From Hyphomicrobium sp. LHD-15 (lineage in GTDB: Bacteria > Pseudomonadota > Alphaproteobacteria > Rhizobiales > Hyphomicrobiaceae): DNA of 64,000 bases. A program made the translations under genes and the position numbers. This document shows, piece after piece, positions 8,772 to 16,778 of this stretch (position 1 is the first letter of the stretch; the number at the start of each line of letters is the position of its first letter). The notes under the pieces are model-generated. The model saw only the letters and a program-made list of their open reading frames with translations. It was not told the origin of the DNA and ran no database searches. Location of the stretch: NCBI RefSeq assembly GCF_031157355.1, contig NZ_JAVIFT010000005.1:1-64000 (forward strand), read 5' to 3'.

Positions 8772-11000
8772 CTAAGGCTCCACCCTCTCCGCGGCCGCCG
8801 ACTGCTGGCCATGGCGCTTGAGCACCGCTCGCGCCCGCTCCACCACGGAATCCGCGATCGCCGCGTGCCCTTCCGCCGTAGGATGGAACGCGCCCGAATA
8901 AGTCGAGGCCAGCAGCACCTGGAACCACGAGAAACTCTGCAGCTTGAGCACCTTCTGCATCACCGAGCCGGCGACATGGAAATTGCCGGTGAGGAAGGCG
9001 TCGTTCGGGGTGCGGAACCAGCGTTGCCGCGCCGCATAGGGCTCGTAGTGCGCCGGGTTGTAGGGCACCCACACACCACCGTGCCGCCTCGGCAGACGAA
9101 GATCGTCCGCGATCGAGCCTCTCCCGCTGGTATGCCCGGCGCAAAGGCCGCGTCCGACGAACGTTTTGCGATGCCCGGAGACGAACGTCCAGCCGTGCAG
9201 CTTTGCGCTCTTGTCCATGATCTGGTCGAGCTTGTCGGCAAGCCATGAGCTCGACAGCGCAGCTTTCTGCGTGATCGAGAACTCGTTGAACACCTCCATG
9301 CCCGCCGACCCGTCCGGACACATCGCCCCTTGATCGTCGAGCAGCGCGAACGGCGGATAAGCCGTGAGGATGACGCGATCGCTTTCGTCCCAGGGAATGT
9401 GGAGGATCCCGTGGAGCGCCCGGTTCATGGCCTTGTAGCGGGCATCGAGACGTTCGAGCAGCGCCTCGCTTTCCTGGTTGCCGTGCACCTGTCCGAACCA
9501 GCCGCCGAGACTGCGTACCAGCGACGTATCGGACAACACCGCGTTGGCGACCAGACGCGCGAAGCCGATGTCGTTGCCGCCGACCGACATCATCAGGAGA
9601 TCGATCTTGCGGGATTCATCCGCGGGGCACTTGCTGAGCACGAGCCCGCCCTGCAGTTCCGAGATCGTACCGTTGATGTGATAGGCCTCGGGCATATCCT
9701 GCAGCCGCGCCTCGCGCTTGCCGCACTGCGCATCCGCCACCGCAGAGATCTGCGAAAGATCGGGCGGGCGCGGCACCCATTCGTTGCCCTTGTAGCGCAG
9801 AAACAAGCCCCACGTGACTTCCGCGCCCGAGCAGGCGAAGCCCGTGTAGGTCACCGCCCGGTGTGGATCCTCTACCGCAAGCTCGAGCGCCGCGCGAAGC
9901 TGGTACGAGTAGAGCGAGCGATGGCAGGCCTGGTCGAGCCAGCGCGCATTGCCCTCGACGAAGGCGTCATCGCCGACCTGCTTCCAGGAACCGACGCGCG
10001 CGGGATATCCCGAGAGATCCGCAGTGCCGTCGCCCTTGCCGTATTCGATCGTGCGTTCCGGCGAGAAGCGCACAGGCACGTCGGGATTGCCTTCGCCGGA
10101 TCCGAAGCTGTCTCCAATGCCGACCACGAAGATGTCGCGCACCTTGACCTCGGTGGAGGCGACGGTGATCCCGCCCACTTCCACGCGCACCGAAAGCCCG
10201 GTGGGATAAGGCGCCGTCAGCACCACAGGCTCACTGCACGGCACGGTATTGACGCTTTCGCCGCCGTCGCCCCCGCCAAGCGCGTTGGAGAACCACCGGC
10301 ATTCGACGGAAGGTTCCGGAACACCTTTGAGCGAGACGACCACGCGATGACGATCCGGGTTGACGTAATCGCCCTTGTCCGGACAGACGTGCCGATTGCG
10401 CGGCCCAGCCCAGCACGTCTTACGGACGACAGATTCAGCCCACCCCGCCTCGTAGCGCCGGCTCAACGCATGTTCGGACGCGAGCACTGGCGCGCTCTCG
10501 CGCTGCTCCGGCGAAAGCGCAAGATAAGTGGCACGATGGACGTCGGTATCCTTGGCATCGGCGAAGAAGCGGAACGGGTTCTCGACGCGCCACTCGATCT
10601 CGACCGAAGCGAACGCATTGAGATCCTCGATGCCCGGTGCATTCGGCGCGAACGGTACGGGAGTGGTGCCGGGCCGCGGAGCCAGCAGCGGATCGATCGC
10701 ATCGCCGATCGAAGGCCCGCGCGCCGGCGGAATGGGTGGAAGAGCCGGGTCGCTCGGAGTGGCCTCGCTCGGAACGGTACTGCCCGGCGTGCTCTGTGCA
10801 TCCGGCGCGGCAGCCGGCGTGTTCGGATCGGCAGGCTCGGTCGCGTATTGACGAAACCCGTCCGGCGGCGCTTCGCGATCCGCAGGCGGCGCCACTACTG
10901 GCGGCAGGTCTTCAACCTGTTGAGCAACCGCCACTCCCACCGCGAGCGCATACGCGAGCACGAGGCTTGTCAGGATGGGGGAAGCAAGTTTTCGAACCAT
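8772..11000 (-). CDS. Large secreted GDSL/SGNH-family hydrolase
   Basis: 742 residues from the ATG at 11000, which opens a clear signal peptide (MVRKLASPILTSLVLAYALA ending AVA-QQ). A Pro/Ala/Thr-rich linker follows to about residue 120, then a domain of about 170 residues that I do not recognise, with several cysteines. The SGNH fold starts near residue 296: block I GIGDSFGSGEGNPD with the catalytic Ser, block III GGNDIGFA near 475, and block V HPTAEGH near 710 with the Asp replaced in spacing but the catalytic His present. Family members hydrolyse esters of lipids or polysaccharides in the periplasm or outside the cell. At about twice the usual GDSL size, it has a non-catalytic N-terminal half. 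It is downstream of the squalene-synthase-like gene on the same strand. Confidence 0.85.
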   Translation of the reverse strand: MVRKLASPILTSLVLAYALAVGVAVAQQVEDLPPVVAPPADREAPPDGFRQYATEPADPNTPAAAPDAQSTPGSTVPSEATPSDPALPPIPPARGPSIGDAIDPLLAPRPGTTPVPFAPNAPGIEDLNAFASVEIEWRVENPFRFFADAKDTDVHRATYLALSPEQRESAPVLASEHALSRRYEAGWAESVVRKTCWAGPRNRHVCPDKGDYVNPDRHRVVVSLKGVPEPSVECRWFSNALGGGDGGESVNTVPCSEPVVLTAPYPTGLSVRVEVGGITVASTEVKVRDIFVVGIGDSFGSGEGNPDVPVRFSPERTIEYGKGDGTADLSGYPARVGSWKQVGDDAFVEGNARWLDQACHRSLYSYQLRAALELAVEDPHRAVTYTGFACSGAEVTWGLFLRYKGNEWVPRPPDLSQISAVADAQCGKREARLQDMPEAYHINGTISELQGGLVLSKCPADESRKIDLLMMSVGGNDIGFARLVANAVLSDTSLVRSLGGWFGQVHGNQESEALLERLDARYKAMNRALHGILHIPWDESDRVILTAYPPFALLDDQGAMCPDGSAGMEVFNEFSITQKAALSSSWLADKLDQIMDKSAKLHGWTFVSGHRKTFVGRGLCAGHTSGRGSIADDLRLPRRHGGVWVPYNPAHYEPYAARQRWFRTPNDAFLTGNFHVAGSVMQKVLKLQSFSWFQVLLASTYSGAFHPTAEGHAAIADSVVERARAVLKRHGQQSAAAERVEP

Positions 11001-11060
11001 GCCGGTCAACGTTCCCGATGATCTCCCGCCGCCAGCCGGCTCCAATCTAAGAACCCGGCA

Positions 11061-11930
11061 TCAAATCTTTCCGCGCCAGTGAGCGAACCACAGTCTCGTG
11101 ACACGCGAAAGCGGCGAAATATCCGCGACTTCCAGCAAAGCATCCCGCCCCGGCCTGCCAACAGCCTTGAGATACGGCTCGATCAGACACATCGGCAGGA
11201 ACGCCGTGACGAGTTTCTTCACCACGCGAGCCTGCCCGCCCCGGTAGCGCCCGAGCGCCAAGAGCGCTTCGCCCGCTACGATCTGCGTGAGCCCAAAAAC
11301 CGCGTCACGCGCCTCGGACTGGGGCAAACCACGCGGATCGCGAACCCGCGCCACCCAGTCTTGCGGAAGCGGCAAGCGACCTTGCGCAACATGCTGTGGC
11401 AGAGTGAGGGCAAGCCGTGTCAAAGCCAAGGCACGGGCGCCGTCGTCCGCGGATCGCTCCGCCTCACGCAGATCCGGGCCGCCAAGGATGGCGAGAGCGA
11501 GCCGAATTGCCGCACCGTCGGTTTCATATGCATATTCGTCGAGCTCCCGCTCATCGCGGACGCCGTCCTCATAAAGCTCGCGCGAAAAACCCTCGAGCGG
11601 CGCGAGAAGCAGATCGCGGCGAAGCCCATGCCGGCGAGCGACGTCGAGCAAGGCATCGGCGATGGGATGGCCGGTCGTCTGGTCCGACGCGCCCGCCGCC
11701 AGCGCATCGCGCCACCATTGCAGACGGATCTCGCCGATCGCGGCATCCTGCGTCAGCAGCGGAATGCGCCGGATCTCACCGAAGAATGCCGCGAGCGTGA
11801 CGAGATCGTCTCGAGCACCGGTCGGTGCCAGCAAGGCGGAAAGATAGCGATCCCGATCGTAGGTGCGCGCTGTGTCCCGGACGGACGATCCTTGCGGCAA
11901 ATGCGATGCGAGCGGATCTTGCTCGCTCAT
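11061..11930 (-). CDS. Squalene/phytoene synthase family protein (NDUFAF6-like)
   Basis: A 289-residue all-helical protein. It has the family signatures YDRDRYLSALLAP near residue 24, EIRLQWWRDAL near 67 and DEYAYETDGAAIRLA near 130. In true squalene or phytoene synthases two Asp-rich DxxxD motifs bind Mg-diphosphate; here the first reads YDRDR and the second EYAYETDG, so prenyl-transfer activity is doubtful. The resemblance is stronger to the mitochondrial complex I assembly factor NDUFAF6, a non-catalytic member; that role is inference. It follows secF and the Mth938-like gene at 10 bases, an order I recall from other Rhizobiales. Confidence 0.82.
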   Translation of the reverse strand: MSEQDPLASHLPQGSSVRDTARTYDRDRYLSALLAPTGARDDLVTLAAFFGEIRRIPLLTQDAAIGEIRLQWWRDALAAGASDQTTGHPIADALLDVARRHGLRRDLLLAPLEGFSRELYEDGVRDERELDEYAYETDGAAIRLALAILGGPDLREAERSADDGARALALTRLALTLPQHVAQGRLPLPQDWVARVRDPRGLPQSEARDAVFGLTQIVAGEALLALGRYRGGQARVVKKLVTAFLPMCLIEPYLKAVGRPGRDALLEVADISPLSRVTRLWFAHWRGKI

Positions 11931-11940
11931 GGCTGGGTTC

Positions 11941-12315
11941 CTATTCGACGGCGATCAACGCTGCCGCAATCGCCCGGCCCTCGGCAAGCAGAACGTTATA
12001 GGTCCGCGCGGCCGCTCCGGTGTCCATCACCTCGAGCCAAAGACCTGCCTCCTTGAGCGCATCGGCGACATCGCGCGACGGACGCACCAGCGATCGACCG
12101 GTGCCGAGAAGCAGGAACGTCACCTCGCCGCCGAGGCCAAGCACCGGGCTCAATGCAGCCCGGTCCACCGCCTCGATCGAATCGACCGGCCATCCCCAGA
12201 TGCCCGACGGCAAGCACAACAGCGAGCCGCGATGGCTCATGCCGCCAAAGCGGAACCCGCCGTTTCCATAGGCCTCGATCGGAACCTGCTGAGGCAGATG
12301 CTGCGGCGCGCCCAT
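11941..12315 (-). CDS. Mth938-like domain protein (DUF498 family)
   Basis: 124 residues starting MGAPQHLPQQVPIEAYGNGG. Motifs include GGFRFGGMSHRGSLL and LLLGTGRSLVRPSRDV, typical of the Mth938/NDUFAF3-like fold. In mitochondria NDUFAF3 works with NDUFAF6 in complex I assembly, so it is striking that the next gene is NDUFAF6-like; whether the bacterial pair acts on complex I is unknown. The ATG lies 23 bases after the secF stop, so it is very likely translated from the sec operon mRNA. Confidence 0.85.
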   Translation of the reverse strand: MGAPQHLPQQVPIEAYGNGGFRFGGMSHRGSLLCLPSGIWGWPVDSIEAVDRAALSPVLGLGGEVTFLLLGTGRSLVRPSRDVADALKEAGLWLEVMDTGAAARTYNVLLAEGRAIAAALIAVE

Positions 12316-12338
12316 CCGAGAATGCGCCTCCGGCTTGC

Positions 12339-13301
12339 CTACGACCTTGCAGCTGCACCAGCGGCGGGCTTCTTCACGTCGTCGCTCCAGTCGCGCTTGA
12401 TGCCGAGATAGTCGATCACCGGCGCCGAGATGAAGATCGACGAATAGGTGCCGATGATCACGCCGAACAGCATCGCGAACGTGAAGTTCTGCATCACTTC
12501 GCCGCCGAGGAAGAACAGCGCGAACAGCACCGCGATCGTCGTAACGCCGGTCAGGATCGTGCGCGACAGCGTCTCGTTGATCGACAGATTGAGCAGTTCC
12601 GTCAGCTGCATTTTCTTGTATTTGCGCAAGTTCTCTCGGATGCGGTCGGCGACGACGACGGAGTCGTTCACCGAGTAGCCGAGAATGGTGAGCAGAGCCG
12701 CCACGATCGAGAGATCGAACGCGAGCTGGAAAAGAGAGAAAATCCCCGCCGTCACCAGCACGTCGTGGAATAGGCCAAGCACGACGCCGACCGAGAATTG
12801 CCACTCGAAGCGGAACCACACGTAGGTGACGATCGCCGCGATCGACGCGAGCACCGCGATGAGGCCGGTCGTCCGAAGCTCGCTCGAAACCGCAGGTCCC
12901 ACGACCTCGATACGCCGCTGCTCGTAGTCGCTACCCAGTGTCTCGAGAACCTTGTTCGCCGCCACCTGCTGGGCTTCTTCCTCGCCGGGCTGCTGCTCGA
13001 TGCGGATCAGGGCATCCGCTTCCGTGCCGAAGCTCTGGATCTGCACTTCGCCAAGCCCCAGCGTATTGAGCTTGTCGCGCATCGCTCCGAGGTCGGCCGT
13101 GCCGGATTTCGCGCGAACCTCGATGAGCGAGCCGCCCTTGAAGTCGACGCCGTAGTTGAAGCCCTTGACCAGAATGACGCCGAGCGACAGCACCATCGCC
13201 ACGATGGAAAGCCCAACGCAGATTCCCTTGTAGGCCATGAACGGCAGGCGCGTTCCGTGGGGGAAGAAGTCGTTACCCTTGAAATCAGGGACGATGAACA
13301 T
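12339..13301 (-). CDS. secF: Protein translocase subunit SecF
   Basis: 320 residues with six predicted membrane helices. The first periplasmic loop has GVDFKGGSLIEVRAKSG, and the C-terminal half has LTILGYSVNDSVVVADRIREN and the TILTGVTTIAVLFALFFLGG helix, all typical of SecF. With SecD it uses the proton gradient to pull exported proteins into the periplasm. It starts 15 bases after secD ends, so they share one mRNA. Confidence 0.96.
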   Translation of the reverse strand: MFIVPDFKGNDFFPHGTRLPFMAYKGICVGLSIVAMVLSLGVILVKGFNYGVDFKGGSLIEVRAKSGTADLGAMRDKLNTLGLGEVQIQSFGTEADALIRIEQQPGEEEAQQVAANKVLETLGSDYEQRRIEVVGPAVSSELRTTGLIAVLASIAAIVTYVWFRFEWQFSVGVVLGLFHDVLVTAGIFSLFQLAFDLSIVAALLTILGYSVNDSVVVADRIRENLRKYKKMQLTELLNLSINETLSRTILTGVTTIAVLFALFFLGGEVMQNFTFAMLFGVIIGTYSSIFISAPVIDYLGIKRDWSDDVKKPAAGAAARS

Positions 13302-13316
13302 GGGGGCGGACCCTCT

Positions 13317-14945
13317 TTAAATCGGAACGACGAGCGAGCGGCCCTTGGCCTTCGCGTTTTTGAGCCACATGGCGACGAGGAGACGCGTGATGGTCACCGC
13401 GGCGAACACGGACGTGATGATGCCGAGCGTCAGCGTGACGGCGAAGCCGCGGATCGGCCCGGAGCCGAGCCAGAACATGATCACGGCCGCTGCCAGCGTG
13501 GTGAGCTGGCTGTCGAGAATGGTCACGAACGCGCGCTGGAAGCCGGATTCGATGGCCGCGATCGGCGTGCGCCCGGCCCGAAGCTCTTCGCGCATGCGCT
13601 CGTAGATCAGCACGTTTGCGTCGACGGCCATGGCGATGGTGAGCACGAAGCCCGCGATGCCGGGCAGCGTCAGCGTCGTGCCGATCATCGACATCAGCGC
13701 GAGAATGAGGATGCCGTGAACCAGGAGGCCGATCACCGCATAAACACCGAACGTGCCGTAAGCGAGGACCGTGAGAACCGCGGTTGCGACGAGACCGACG
13801 ATACCGGCAAGCTTACCGGCTTCGATGCTGTCGGCGCCGAGCGACGGGCCTACCGTGCGCTCTTCCACGATCGTGAGCTTTGCCGGCAGCGCGCCCGAGC
13901 GCAACTGGATGGCGAGGTTGTTCGCGCTCTCGACGGTGAAGTTGCCTGAGATCTGGCCTGAGCCGCCGAGGATCGCTTCGCGGATCACCGGCGCCGAGAT
14001 CACCTTGTCGTCGAGGACGATGGCGAACGGCTCACCCACGTGATCCTTCGAGAAGTTGCCGAACTTGCGCGCACCCGACTGGTTGAAGCGGAAGCTGATG
14101 ATCGGCGCGTTGGTCTGCTGGTCAAAACCCGGCTGCGAGTCGACGAGGTCGTCGCCCTGCACCACCGGCGCTTCCTGCAGCACGTAGTTTTGATCGTATC
14201 CCGGCTCGCGCTCGGTCGATTCATAGATGCGATAGCCGACCGGCGGACGCGTGGTCTTGGCCTCCTCGGCCGAGATCGTCGGATGCACGGCGTGGAAAGA
14301 GAGCTTCGCCGTCTTGCCGATCAGGTCCTTGAGCTGCTTGGTGTCGGTGAGGCCCGGGTACTGGACCAGGATGCGATCACGCCCCTGCCGCACCACCGTC
14401 GATTCCGACGTGCCGAGCGCGTTGACGCGCCGATTGACCGTTTCGATCGAGGCCGAAGCCGCGTTGGAAATGCGCTCCTGCAGCCCGATCGACGTCGGCT
14501 TGATCAGGATGAGGCCGGGCTCACTGCCCTTCTCGAGTTCGGTGTCGTTGCTGCTGGTGCCGAGGATGGCGTTACCGATCGGCTGCGACAGCTTCTTGAG
14601 CTCCTTCAGTGCCGCATCGGTGTCCTCTGGCTTGACGAGACGCACCTGAACGGCATCTCCGGTCACGCCGATCGCCGAGAAGCCGATCTTGGCTTCGCGC
14701 AACGTCTTGCGCGCGTCTTCGCGAATGTTCGAAAGCCAATCCTTGCGGATCTCGTTCTGATCGAGGGCGAGCAGAAGATGCGCGCCGCCCTGCAGGTCGA
14801 GGCCCAGCGGCATCTGCCACTTCGGCATGAAATTAGGCCACGATGCGACCGTCTCCTTGGAGAAGAAGTTCGGCAAGGCAAACAGCAGGCCGACGAGGCA
14901 CGTCGCCACGATCGCAAAGATCTTCCAGCGCTCGAAGTGCAGCAT
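13317..14945 (-). CDS. secD: Protein translocase subunit SecD
   Basis: 542 residues, near the usual size of stand-alone SecD. After an N-terminal helix comes PLGLDLQGGAHLLL, the P1 periplasmic domain, and then five helices with DANVLIYERMREELRAG near residue 430 and the GSGPIRGFAVTLTLGI segment. It is an inner-membrane part of the SecDF-YajC complex. The start ATG at 14945 matches family N-termini. Confidence 0.96.
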   Translation of the reverse strand: MLHFERWKIFAIVATCLVGLLFALPNFFSKETVASWPNFMPKWQMPLGLDLQGGAHLLLALDQNEIRKDWLSNIREDARKTLREAKIGFSAIGVTGDAVQVRLVKPEDTDAALKELKKLSQPIGNAILGTSSNDTELEKGSEPGLILIKPTSIGLQERISNAASASIETVNRRVNALGTSESTVVRQGRDRILVQYPGLTDTKQLKDLIGKTAKLSFHAVHPTISAEEAKTTRPPVGYRIYESTEREPGYDQNYVLQEAPVVQGDDLVDSQPGFDQQTNAPIISFRFNQSGARKFGNFSKDHVGEPFAIVLDDKVISAPVIREAILGGSGQISGNFTVESANNLAIQLRSGALPAKLTIVEERTVGPSLGADSIEAGKLAGIVGLVATAVLTVLAYGTFGVYAVIGLLVHGILILALMSMIGTTLTLPGIAGFVLTIAMAVDANVLIYERMREELRAGRTPIAAIESGFQRAFVTILDSQLTTLAAAVIMFWLGSGPIRGFAVTLTLGIITSVFAAVTITRLLVAMWLKNAKAKGRSLVVPI

Positions 14946-14986
14946 AACGGAGCGAACCTCTCCCCTTGAGCCTTATCGCGTCGAGC

Positions 14987-15017
14987 GCGAACGCCACCGC
15001 CTGAGACGGGCGTTCGC
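14987..15017. other. 9-bp inverted repeat between yajC and secD
   Basis: Arms gcgaacgcc and ggcgttcgc with a 13-base loop lie in the 87-base gap between the yajC stop and the secD start. Without a T tract, it may tune yajC/secD mRNA levels. Confidence 0.35.
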
Positions 15018-15032
15018 AGTCTCGCGCCATTG

Positions 15033-15377
15033 TTATTTCGTGACCGTCTGATCCTTGACCGGCTCGCCCTTCGAGCGCACGTCGAGAAGCGTGCTCTTGA
15101 GCACACGGACCTTGAGCGTATCGCTGAGATCGACGTCGATCTCATCGGAGTTGTCCGGCACGCGCGAAACCTTGCCGATGAACCCGCCCGACGTGACGAC
15201 CGTATCGCCGCGGCGTACGCGCTCGATCATCTCGCGGTGCTGCTTCTGGCGCTGGCTCTGCGGCCGGATCACCAGAAAATAGAAGATGAGGACCATCAGC
15301 AGCATAGGGATGAGGAGACCGCTGAGGGGGTCTGACATCGGGCTTGCCGATTGCGCGTAGGCCGGTGAAATGAACAT
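15033..15377 (-). CDS. yajC: Preprotein translocase subunit YajC
   Basis: 114 residues: one membrane helix (GLLIPMLLMVLIFYFLVIRP) followed by a cytosolic part with QRQKQHREMIERVRRGDTVVTSGG, the standard YajC motif. It is an accessory of the SecDF complex. First gene of the yajC-secD-secF-Mth938-like-squalene-synthase-like unit; its promoter should lie in the 377-base gap to the divergent DUF815 gene. Confidence 0.95.
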   Translation of the reverse strand: MFISPAYAQSASPMSDPLSGLLIPMLLMVLIFYFLVIRPQSQRQKQHREMIERVRRGDTVVTSGGFIGKVSRVPDNSDEIDVDLSDTLKVRVLKSTLLDVRSKGEPVKDQTVTK

Positions 15378-15754
15378 GTGGAAGTGGTCCTTGCCGGATC
15401 GTCTATCTGGTAGTGTCGAGAGCCTGAGCGTCGGAGGGCGAGCGATCCTGCCTGAGGCAGATGGAGGAGTGCGCCCGCACCGAGACCGTAACGCAGCCTC
15501 TTAACCCTATAAGCGAAATACGGCCAACCTTGTGGAGGATCGCCTCCGCAAGCCTGTCCGCCTGAGATCGCGCGCGACTATAGTGCCCAGGGCCCGCTTT
15601 GCAACCCTCGCAGCTCCCTCCCCGACACCCCTAAGTAGGCTGGTCTGGCCCCCGCCCGCTCCCTCGGTCTATAGAAAGCGCGAGAAGCAGCCCGGTCCGC
15701 ATTTCCAGCAGCCGGACCAACGGAAAACACCAGAAAATCAAGGCAAAGCCGAAC
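15378..15754. other. Divergent intergenic region yajC / DUF815
   Basis: It should hold both promoters. It contains no ORF with family resemblance, no tRNA and no strong hairpin that I can find. Confidence 0.5.
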
Positions 15755-16651
15755 ATGACCGATCACTCCGACCTGGCCAGCCGCCTCGATCGCATTGCGG
15801 CAGCCCTGGAACGGTTCACGCCGCCCCCGCCTGCGCCCCCTCACTTTGACGAGGCCGAAGCTTTCGTCTGGCAGGCGGCAACCCTCTCGTTTCTGCCGGT
15901 CACGGCGGTGAACAGGGTTCCGAGCACGTTGTTGAAGGGCATCGATGGCTCAGCCCGCCAGCTTCTGGAAAACACCCGCCGCTTCGCAGACGGCCTGCCC
16001 GCCAACAACGCGTTGCTATGGGGCGCGCGCGGCATGGGAAAATCGAGCCTCGTGAAGGCGGTCCATGCCGACGTGCAGGCGGCCGTGGCCGGCCGCAAGA
16101 GCAAGAAAAAGGGTGAGACGGCGACAGGTCTCAAGCTTATCGAGATCCATCGCGAGGACATCGCGACGCTCCCCGCGTGCCTTGCCGCCATGCGCACGTC
16201 GTCTCATCGCTTCATCGTGTTCTGCGACGACCTGTCGTTCGACCGCGACGATTCGAGCTACAAATCCCTGAAGGCCGTGCTCGAAGGCGGCATCGAAGGC
16301 CGCCCCGCCAACGTGCTGTTCTATGCCACGTCAAACCGGCGCCACCTCATGCCGCGCGACATGGTCGACAACGAGCGCTCGACCGCGATCAATCCGTCGG
16401 AAGCCGTCGAAGAGAAGGTTTCGCTTTCGGATCGCTTCGGCTTGTGGCTGGGCTTTCACAACTGCAGCCAGGACGACTACCTCGCGATGGTGTCGGGCTA
16501 CGCCGAACATTTCGGCCTGCCGATCAAGCGCGACGAGCTGGTTCGCGAAGCATTGGAGTGGAGCGCCACGCGCGGCGGCCGATCGGGTCGCGTTGCCTGG
16601 CAGTTCACCCAGGATCTGGCGGGCCGTTTGGGTAAGACGCTACCGCTCTAG
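15755..16651 (+). CDS. DUF815 family AAA+ ATP-binding protein
   Basis: 298 residues. Residues near 89 give Walker A GARGMGKSSLVKA, and FIVFCDDLSFDRDD near 152 is the Walker B strand; SNRRHLMPRDMVDN is a DUF815 hallmark. The N-terminal part (SDLASRLDRIAAALERF) is helical. The cellular role of this widespread family is not established. ATG at 15755 is the only fitting start. It ends immediately before a tandem repeat and converges with the LysM/M23 gene. Confidence 0.9.
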   Translation: MTDHSDLASRLDRIAAALERFTPPPPAPPHFDEAEAFVWQAATLSFLPVTAVNRVPSTLLKGIDGSARQLLENTRRFADGLPANNALLWGARGMGKSSLVKAVHADVQAAVAGRKSKKKGETATGLKLIEIHREDIATLPACLAAMRTSSHRFIVFCDDLSFDRDDSSYKSLKAVLEGGIEGRPANVLFYATSNRRHLMPRDMVDNERSTAINPSEAVEEKVSLSDRFGLWLGFHNCSQDDYLAMVSGYAEHFGLPIKRDELVREALEWSATRGGRSGRVAWQFTQDLAGRLGKTLPL

Positions 16652-16731
16652 TTCGGCATTCGGCATTCGGCATTCGGCATTCGGCATTGGGCATTCGGCA
16701 TTCGGCATTCGGCATTCGGCATTCGGCATTC
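16652..16731. repeat. Tandem heptanucleotide repeat (ttcggca), 11 copies
   Basis: Eleven consecutive 7-bp units begin on the base after the DUF815 TAG stop; unit 6 is ttgggca and the rest are identical, with a trailing ttc. Because 7 is not a multiple of 3, copy-number change would not matter to the upstream gene, whose stop precedes the array. It sits between two convergent genes. Confidence 0.97.
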
Positions 16732-16778
16732 TCGAACTTCGATTGCCGGTTGCCTAGTGCCGCTTGCCACCTTTGCTC

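Noticed and set aside
11079-12056. Long open frame on the plus strand opposite the squalene-synthase-like gene
   Set aside because: Composition is Arg/Pro-rich antisense reading of a high-GC gene; the minus-strand frame has the real motifs. The same applies to other long antisense frames, for example those opposite surE/serS, argS and valS.
16652-16731. CRISPR array
   Set aside because: The units are 7 bp and contiguous, without spacers.
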